From CAZDBA01 sp964503615 (GTDB lineage: Bacteria > Planctomycetota > Planctomycetia > Pirellulales > Pirellulaceae), in NCBI GenBank assembly GCA_964503615.1, contig CAZDBA010000168.1:1-10338 (forward strand): 10,338 nt of DNA. The letters run 5' to 3'. Every line of letters begins with the position of its first letter. Within the stretch, counting starts at the first letter, position 1. Position numbers and translations under genes: made by a program. This document shows, one piece after another, positions 6,339 to 10,338 of the stretch. The notes beneath the pieces are model-generated. The model was not told the origin of the DNA. It saw only the letters and a program-made list of their open reading frames with translations, and made no database searches.

Positions 6339-7598
6339 ATGGATGACGTTCTGGCAATTGTTCTAGCCGGTGGAAAAGGCTCCAGACTTGAGCCGTTGAC
6401 TCGTGACCGAGCCAAACCGGCTGTACCGTTTGGTGGGATCTACCGGATTATTGACTTTGCTCTTTCCAATTGTCTCAACAGTGGCATTCGAAAAACACTG
6501 GTGATGACTCAGTACAAAGCTCAAAGCCTTGATCGACATATCAACCTTGCATGGCAAGGTTTCTTTTGCCGCGAGCTTGGCGAGTACATCGACATTCTTC
6601 CACCTCAACAGCGGATCGACGAGAATTGGTATTCGGGCACAGCTGATGCTGTTTACCAGAACATTTACGCACTTGAAAAAACAAGCGCATCTTACGTCGT
6701 GATCTTGGCTGGCGATCATATCTACAAAATGAACTACGCCAAAATGGTTGATTACCACAAACGAGTGAACGCCGATCTTACGGTTGCCGCGTTGCCAGTC
6801 TCGAGAAACAAGGCCAAAGAATTTGGCGTGATGCAAGTCGACGAACACGACCGGATTGTTGGTTTTGAAGAAAAACCCGCTGAGCCCAAAACGCTCCCAG
6901 GCAATGACAATCTTTCATTGGCCAGCATGGGCATCTACGTGTTTTCAGCCAACTTTCTCTATGAACAACTGCTGATCGATGCCAACAACAAAAACAGCAG
7001 TCACGACTTTGGAAAAAATATCATACCGTCAATTATCGACGATCGTAAAGTTTTTGCCTTTCCATTCACCGACGAAAACAAGAAGGAAACAGCTTACTGG
7101 CGAGACGTGGGTACACTAGACGCTTACTACACGACCAGCATGGATCTCATCAGCGTAGATCCTTTGTTGAACATGTATGACAACTCATGGCCAGTTCGTA
7201 CTCACCAGCCGAACCTGCCCCCTCCCAAATTCGTGTTTGACGATCAAGAGGTACAAGCTCGCGTAGGAAGCGCTGTCGACAGCATTGTTTGTCAAGGAGC
7301 AATTATTTCGGGCGGTCGTGCACAACACAGCATTTTGGGACCATGCGTTCGATTGAATAGTTTTGCTCATGTCTCAGACTCTATTCTTTTCGAAGGCGTT
7401 CAGGTTGGCCGAAATGCGAAAGTCAGAAGAGCGATCATCGACAAGAACGTGAGTATCCCTGCTGGTGTTGAGATCGGATACAACCAGGAGGAGGATCGAC
7501 GTCGAGGGTTCGTTATTAGTGATGGAGGTGTTGTTGTGATCGGCAAATCAGATTTGATCGAGCCCTCAATGACGGAAACTGGCACCACCGTAAATTAG
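6339..7598 (+). CDS. glgC: Glucose-1-phosphate adenylyltransferase (ADP-glucose pyrophosphorylase)
   Basis: This 419-residue enzyme makes ADP-glucose and pyrophosphate from ATP and glucose-1-phosphate (EC 2.7.7.27), the committed step of bacterial glycogen synthesis, in the cytoplasm. The N-terminal nucleotidyltransferase domain (about 1-275) has the ATP-binding loop VLAGGKGSRLEPLT (8-21), RAKPAVPFGG (24-33), IDFALSNCLNSG (38-49), WYSGTADAVYQN (97-108), the metal-binding VILAGDH (D126), FEEKP with the glucose-1-phosphate lysine K179, and YWRDVGT (D256). The C-terminal part (about 300-405) is a left-handed beta-helix hexapeptide domain. Length is close to the 431 of E. coli. A strong AGGTGA site fixes the start. 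At the E. coli fructose-1,6-bisphosphate site, the positions of K39 and H46 appear to be D23 and P30, while R52 is kept as R36, so activator choice probably differs. No other glycogen gene is in the window. Confidence 0.97.
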   Translation: MDDVLAIVLAGGKGSRLEPLTRDRAKPAVPFGGIYRIIDFALSNCLNSGIRKTLVMTQYKAQSLDRHINLAWQGFFCRELGEYIDILPPQQRIDENWYSGTADAVYQNIYALEKTSASYVVILAGDHIYKMNYAKMVDYHKRVNADLTVAALPVSRNKAKEFGVMQVDEHDRIVGFEEKPAEPKTLPGNDNLSLASMGIYVFSANFLYEQLLIDANNKNSSHDFGKNIIPSIIDDRKVFAFPFTDENKKETAYWRDVGTLDAYYTTSMDLISVDPLLNMYDNSWPVRTHQPNLPPPKFVFDDQEVQARVGSAVDSIVCQGAIISGGRAQHSILGPCVRLNSFAHVSDSILFEGVQVGRNAKVRRAIIDKNVSIPAGVEIGYNQEEDRRRGFVISDGGVVVIGKSDLIEPSMTETGTTVN

Positions 7599-7616
7599 CG
7601 ATGACTATTTGCTAAA

Positions 7617-7676
7617 CTTGGCTTTTAGTGAAACCAAGAAATGCAAACGACCTGCCATTTTCAATGGCAGGTCGTT
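7617..7676. terminator. Terminator hairpin between converging glgC and the Tad cluster
   Basis: A perfect 14-bp stem, AACGACCTGCCATT (7646-7659) with AATGGCAGGTCGTT (7663-7676), has a 3-base loop TTC. It lies between the glgC stop (7598) and the stop of the converging TadE gene (7702), so it can end both transcripts. Just before it is a second hairpin: CTTGG (7617-7621), a bulged C, TTT, loop, then AAACCAAG (7631-7638). T runs are short on both sides, so it is a strong hairpin with a modest tail. Confidence 0.8.
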
Positions 7677-7701
7677 GATTCTTTAGATTGGAATTATCCT
7701 A

Positions 7702-8103
7702 TCAGAGAAGTTCGCGGCTCAGTTCGCACGTTCGATCAACCCTCGCGTCTTCGCCCAGGAAAAACGGAAACATGAGTGTGTTGTCCTGATAGCGAAATGA
7801 AATATTGACCCTTACAGTTTCCGTTGTTCCACCCAAGTCCGATGGTGTAACGGTGATATCTGCTTCACGAATCCCGACTGTAACCAAAACGGATTCGGCT
7901 GCGTCAATTGCTTCCTGAGCCGTTGCACCCGGCACCATAGCAGCGCGAGCACCTTCATACGCGGCAGCTTCGGTAGTGTGCATCATCATGTTTGCCCGTC
8001 CCATTTCATAAGTTCCGAACAGGAATAGAAACAGGATAGGAACTGTTAGAGCAAACTCGACAGCAGTTACTCCTCGACGTTGTTTAGTAGTTTTCAAGTT
8101 CAT
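7702..8103 (-). CDS. TadE-like pseudopilin (second copy)
   Basis: A 133-residue TadE-family protein (PF07811). The N-terminus shows the classic layout: a short basic leader ending RRG, then VTAVEFALTVP with Glu at +5 and Phe at +6 after the glycine (G11, E16), and a hydrophobic helix (about 13-36, FALTVPILFLFLFGTYEMG). This fits processing by a TadV-type prepilin peptidase and insertion in the inner membrane. A short periplasmic domain follows: a helix with EAAAYEGARAA, then a strand-rich segment VRVNISFRY and a C-terminal part with one Cys. In Tad/Flp systems TadE is a minor pseudopilin. A weak GGAA precedes the ATG. It is the last gene of the cluster, 61 bases after the TadG-like gene and just ahead of the hairpin shared with glgC. 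Confidence 0.88.
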   Translation of the reverse strand: MNLKTTKQRRGVTAVEFALTVPILFLFLFGTYEMGRANMMMHTTEAAAYEGARAAMVPGATAQEAIDAAESVLVTVGIREADITVTPSDLGGTTETVRVNISFRYQDNTLMFPFFLGEDARVDRTCELSRELL

Positions 8104-8164
8104 GTGATTGTTCCAAAAATGAAGTTCGTTTTTTCTTACAAGCCCGCTCAGTTTCGCATTTACT

Positions 8165-9217
8165 CTATTCGATCAACAGAACTTCAAGGCTGCGAGCGAT
8201 TTGTCGAAACGCTTCGGTAAGGTCACCCGCGTCATCTGCATGAAAGTGATCTCCACTCCCGACGGCTGCAACCTGTTGCATGATCGCCTGATTGGCACCG
8301 GCACTAAAGGTAACAGTATGGATCGTATGACCTCTATTGGCAGCAATTTGGGCTGATGGAAGCGGAGTGCCCCCAACGTTAAAGTTCCCATCGGTCATCA
8401 CGATAACTACTCGGTTTGCAAACTCCCGAGCCTGGTTTGTTTGTAGAGTATCACTACCAAACAAGAGGCCTTGTCGAATATTTGTGAAACCAGCAGGAGT
8501 CAGCCCTTGTACTGCAGTGCTGACTTGATCCAAATCCGCGGTCAACTGTTGGTCAGTAGTTGCAGCCGTCGAATAAGTCACCACTGAAATAGCCGCATTG
8601 GGACTGCTTTGTCTAATTTCATCAATAAATACATTGACAGCATTTTCTAACGCTTCGCTTCTGGTTAGTCCGCCACCTGCATCAGGAGTTGCCATCGAAC
8701 CGGAGCGGTCCAGTACAAGTGCAATATCAATAACCGAGGATGAAGCGGTAGCAGCTTGAACCGGGTTGAAATTTTCTACACCCAAAAGTGATCCGAAAAA
8801 CAGCGGCACTGCGCCTTGTGGTGAACTTGCATCACGTCGTCCGACCACCCGGACGGTACTAAACGGTTCTTCATTGGGGACAAACTCGAATCGACCAGAG
8901 GCGGTCTCTTGAACGCTGCCCAAGACCACATCGCTTCTTTCCAGTTCAAGACCCTCACCAGAAACTCGGTTCAAAGACGCAACTCGAATAGCCGCGTCGA
9001 TTGCGGCCTCAGGATCTTGAGTCCTTGCGAGTGTTTCTGCACCAGCTCGCGCGGCTCCGTCCGTTGCCGTGCGAAGCTCGGCTCGTACCATGTGCATGTG
9101 GGCGATGTCGACGCTGAAGACGGCACCGATGATCAAAATGATCATCACAAAGGCGACCATTGGAAGCATAGCTCCCGTACGCTGGAGTTGAGTTTTCAAA
9201 CGAATTTGGCGATTCAT
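8165..9217 (-). CDS. TadG-like protein with von Willebrand A domain
   Basis: A 350-residue membrane-anchored protein. Residues 16-36 form a membrane helix (AMLPMVAFVMIILIIGAVF) inside a Tad/TadG-like N-terminal region (PF13400 type), continuing SVDIAHMHMVRAELRTATDGAARAGA, the hallmark of this family. After a spacer of about 100 residues comes a von Willebrand A domain (about 163-345) with a complete metal-ion adhesion site: DRSGS (D170, S172, S174), the threonine in GFTNIRQG (T245), and TDGNF (D276). It is therefore predicted to bind a divalent ion and a protein partner outside the membrane. The start is ATG 9217, because AGGA lies 7 bases upstream; the frame extends to a TTG at 9265. It sits between two TadE-like genes on the same strand. 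TadG helps surface attachment or assembly of Flp pili where studied; the role here is inferred. Confidence 0.88.
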   Translation of the reverse strand: MNRQIRLKTQLQRTGAMLPMVAFVMIILIIGAVFSVDIAHMHMVRAELRTATDGAARAGAETLARTQDPEAAIDAAIRVASLNRVSGEGLELERSDVVLGSVQETASGRFEFVPNEEPFSTVRVVGRRDASSPQGAVPLFFGSLLGVENFNPVQAATASSSVIDIALVLDRSGSMATPDAGGGLTRSEALENAVNVFIDEIRQSSPNAAISVVTYSTAATTDQQLTADLDQVSTAVQGLTPAGFTNIRQGLLFGSDTLQTNQAREFANRVVIVMTDGNFNVGGTPLPSAQIAANRGHTIHTVTFSAGANQAIMQQVAAVGSGDHFHADDAGDLTEAFRQIARSLEVLLIE

Positions 9218-9224
9218 AGATTTT

Positions 9225-9228
9225 TCCT
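9225..9228 (-). promoter_or_regulatory. Ribosome binding site deciding the TadG-like start
   Basis: On the - strand AGGA lies 7 bases before the ATG at 9217. It supports that start over the in-frame TTG at 9265, which would add 16 residues ahead of the basic N-terminus. Confidence 0.55.
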
Positions 9229-9298
9229 GCGGCAAAACTGGAGTGAAAAGGATTGGTTGGGTCAAACGAGATAATCTGCTAGTGAAGATGTTGAGTCA

Positions 9299-9712
9299 TT
9301 ATTCTTTCAACATCGTTGCCGTAACAATCAATTCCCGGCCCCGAAAAGGACCAAAGGGAAGAACGCTATTTGCGTCACCTGAGGCACTGACCGAGACAGT
9401 AATCTCGGTTCCCCGTTCAACATCATCTGGATTGGCTGGGTTGAACGTGATTGTCTCGCCTTCGATGTTTCGGAAATCCAACACTTGTTGGCCACGCTGT
9501 AGGGCAAGGCTCTCGTTTCCACTACTTTTGGCGGCTTCTTTCACTGTTTCATAAGCCGACTGAACAAGGGCTTGGCGTAGAAAAATCATGCTTGCCGCTT
9601 CCATTGAACCAATTGCCAATAGGGCGATCACAGGCAGGCAAACAGCCAATTCGACTGCTGCCGCAGCTCTTCGTTGGATCAAGCCGTTTTTGTTTTTTCT
9701 TCGTAGTAACAT
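9299..9712 (-). CDS. TadE-like pseudopilin (first copy)
   Basis: A 137-residue TadE-like protein. A basic leader, RRKNKNGLIQRR, precedes AAAAVELAVCLPVIALLAIG, the membrane helix (about 17-36) with Glu at the expected +5 position (E21). The residue before the presumed cleavage site is Ala (A16) rather than Gly. Beyond the helix are an amphipathic segment with QALVQSAYETVKEAAK and a strand-rich periplasmic end (ITVSVSASGD, ELIVTATML). The start is ATG 9712, with GGAA about 7 bases upstream; a GTG at 9739 in frame would add nine residues. It lies 47 bases after the HAMP-protein gene and 81 bases before the TadG-like gene. It is clearly diverged from the other TadE copy, so this looks like two different pseudopilins rather than a recent duplication. 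Confidence 0.83.
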   Translation of the reverse strand: MLLRRKNKNGLIQRRAAAAVELAVCLPVIALLAIGSMEAASMIFLRQALVQSAYETVKEAAKSSGNESLALQRGQQVLDFRNIEGETITFNPANPDDVERGTEITVSVSASGDANSVLPFGPFRGRELIVTATMLKE

Positions 9713-9759
9713 CGTATTTCCAATTCCGCCTAAGGACACTCTTTAATGCAAGATTGTGT

Positions 9760-10227
9760 CTACGCTTCGATACCTTCTTGCGTTTGTGTTGTGTTAGCGA
9801 CAGTGCTTTTTTGTTCAACCAAATCGGCAACCGTGTTGAACTCTCTGGCCATTTCAGCCCAAAAGTCGTTGTCGCGAAACTTAATACGCTCAGTCTGTCC
9901 CGTATCACCCAATTCACGAAGACTACGTCGAACACGAGTGATCGGACCAACGAAACGGTTACTGAACCGAATTGTGTCTAAGATAAATGCGGGAAACAGG
10001 CAAAGCGTTACCAATGCAAACAGCAACAGTGTGCTGGCTCCACCACTTCCACCATTCCAAATACGCTCACTCATAGAAAGTGATGGGTCACTGCCCAGCG
10101 CATTCATCGCAGCGATCAGCAAGATGGTGATGCCAAAGAACAGCGCCCAGTGAATAATGATTCGCCGGATAAGTGCCCCTTGGACGTGTGAGTCGACAAA
10201 ATTCTGTTTACGTTTTCTGTTTTTCAT
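9760..10227 (-). CDS. Two-TM membrane protein with a stand-alone HAMP domain
   Basis: A 155-residue inner-membrane protein. The N-terminus is strongly basic (MKNRKRKQNF), followed by VDSHVQGALIRR, a first membrane helix (about 22-42), a short outside loop with SMSERIW, and a second helix (about 66-87). Immediately after comes a HAMP-type linker (about 88-137) with RFSNRFVGPITRVRRSL containing the conserved proline (P95), then RDNDFWAEMAREFN. The remaining 18 residues are a polar tail. No histidine kinase, cyclase, phosphatase or chemotaxis output domain follows, so signal passage would need a partner. GGAAG lies just before the ATG 10227 as ribosome binding site. Similar proteins preceding TadE genes are, from memory, a recurrent feature of planctomycete genomes. 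The position suggests control or assembly of the TadE/TadG components; this is inference. Confidence 0.8.
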   Translation of the reverse strand: MKNRKRKQNFVDSHVQGALIRRIIIHWALFFGITILLIAAMNALGSDPSLSMSERIWNGGSGGASTLLLFALVTLCLFPAFILDTIRFSNRFVGPITRVRRSLRELGDTGQTERIKFRDNDFWAEMAREFNTVADLVEQKSTVANTTQTQEGIEA

Positions 10228-10263
10228 GGTTTCTTCCAGTTCAGCGTTAGTACCTGATCCGGA

Positions 10264-10338
10264 TTAAATGCAGAGTCTCCGGATTCTGTGCAAAAGGTAC
10301 GCCATAAAAAGAACGAATGCTCCGAAAACCAATTCATA
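10264..10338 (-). CDS. C-terminal end of a probable membrane protein (partial)
   Basis: At the right edge one - strand frame is open from the window end to a TAA at 10264-10266. Its 24 residues start YELVFGAFVLFMAYLLH and end in a basic RIRR segment, which reads like a last membrane helix with a cytoplasmic tail. It would lie 36 bases upstream of the HAMP-protein gene on the same strand. Another frame (ATG at 10337 to TGA at 10224) is also open for 37 codons and overlaps the HAMP start as ATGA, but its residues look less protein-like and no ribosome binding site is visible. I prefer the hydrophobic frame, with low certainty, because the rest of the gene is outside the window. Confidence 0.35.
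   Translation of the reverse strand, partial: YELVFGAFVLFMAYLLHRIRRLCI

Noticed and set aside
6363..6848. A 161-codon frame on the - strand inside glgC
   Set aside because: Shadow of the glgC coding frame; the glgC protein is unambiguous over the same bases.
9451..9981. A 176-codon + strand frame across the TadE and HAMP genes
   Set aside because: Antisense to two genes with recognisable family motifs; composition is not protein-like.

Overview
The window looks like a piece of a planctomycete chromosome, most likely from the Pirellulaceae side of the phylum. This is inferred from gene content (a secreted DUF1573 protein, secreted proteins of no recognised family, and a TadE/TadG cluster led by a stand-alone HAMP membrane protein), from moderate GC, and from several starts without a good Shine-Dalgarno sequence. 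There is no mobile element, CRISPR array, integrase or clear sign of recent transfer. Gene order is that of an ordinary chromosomal housekeeping region.

Positions 1-52 are the 3' half of a tRNA, probably tRNA-Gln(TTG). About 535 bases without a gene follow; their right end carries two palindromic elements around a possible -10 box. Next on the + strand come a secreted three-repeat DUF1573 protein (589-1734) with a strong intrinsic terminator, a translationally coupled pair of methyltransferases (an RlmI-like class I enzyme at 1894-2808 and a SPOUT/TrmH-family RNA 2'-O-methyltransferase at 2805-3599), an unrecognised secreted protein (3687-4481), and a membrane protein resembling the YdjM/DUF457 metal-dependent hydrolases (4525-5121). 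A lone secreted, C-terminally membrane-anchored protein of unknown function lies on the - strand (5215-5907).

From 5908 to 6338 is a 431-base AT-rich gap between that gene and the divergent glgC. It holds a nested set of complementary arms (6049-6133) that can fold into a branched RNA, a candidate structured leader or small RNA. glgC (6339-7598) encodes ADP-glucose pyrophosphorylase, the committed step of bacterial glycogen synthesis. Its catalytic residues are intact, but two positions that bind the activator fructose-1,6-bisphosphate in the E. coli enzyme are changed. A perfect 14-bp hairpin ends glgC and probably also the converging Tad cluster.

The right third is a - strand cluster, read from right to left: the C-terminus of a probable membrane protein at the edge, a two-TM HAMP protein, a TadE-like pseudopilin, a TadG-like von Willebrand A protein with intact MIDAS, and a second TadE-like pseudopilin. 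These would form a cell-envelope assembly related to Tad/Flp pilus minor components. No pilin, ATPase (TadA), platform protein (TadB/C) or secretin is in the window. I see no clearly new multi-gene system. The best candidates for new biology are the structured glgC leader and the HAMP-TadE-TadG-TadE cluster.
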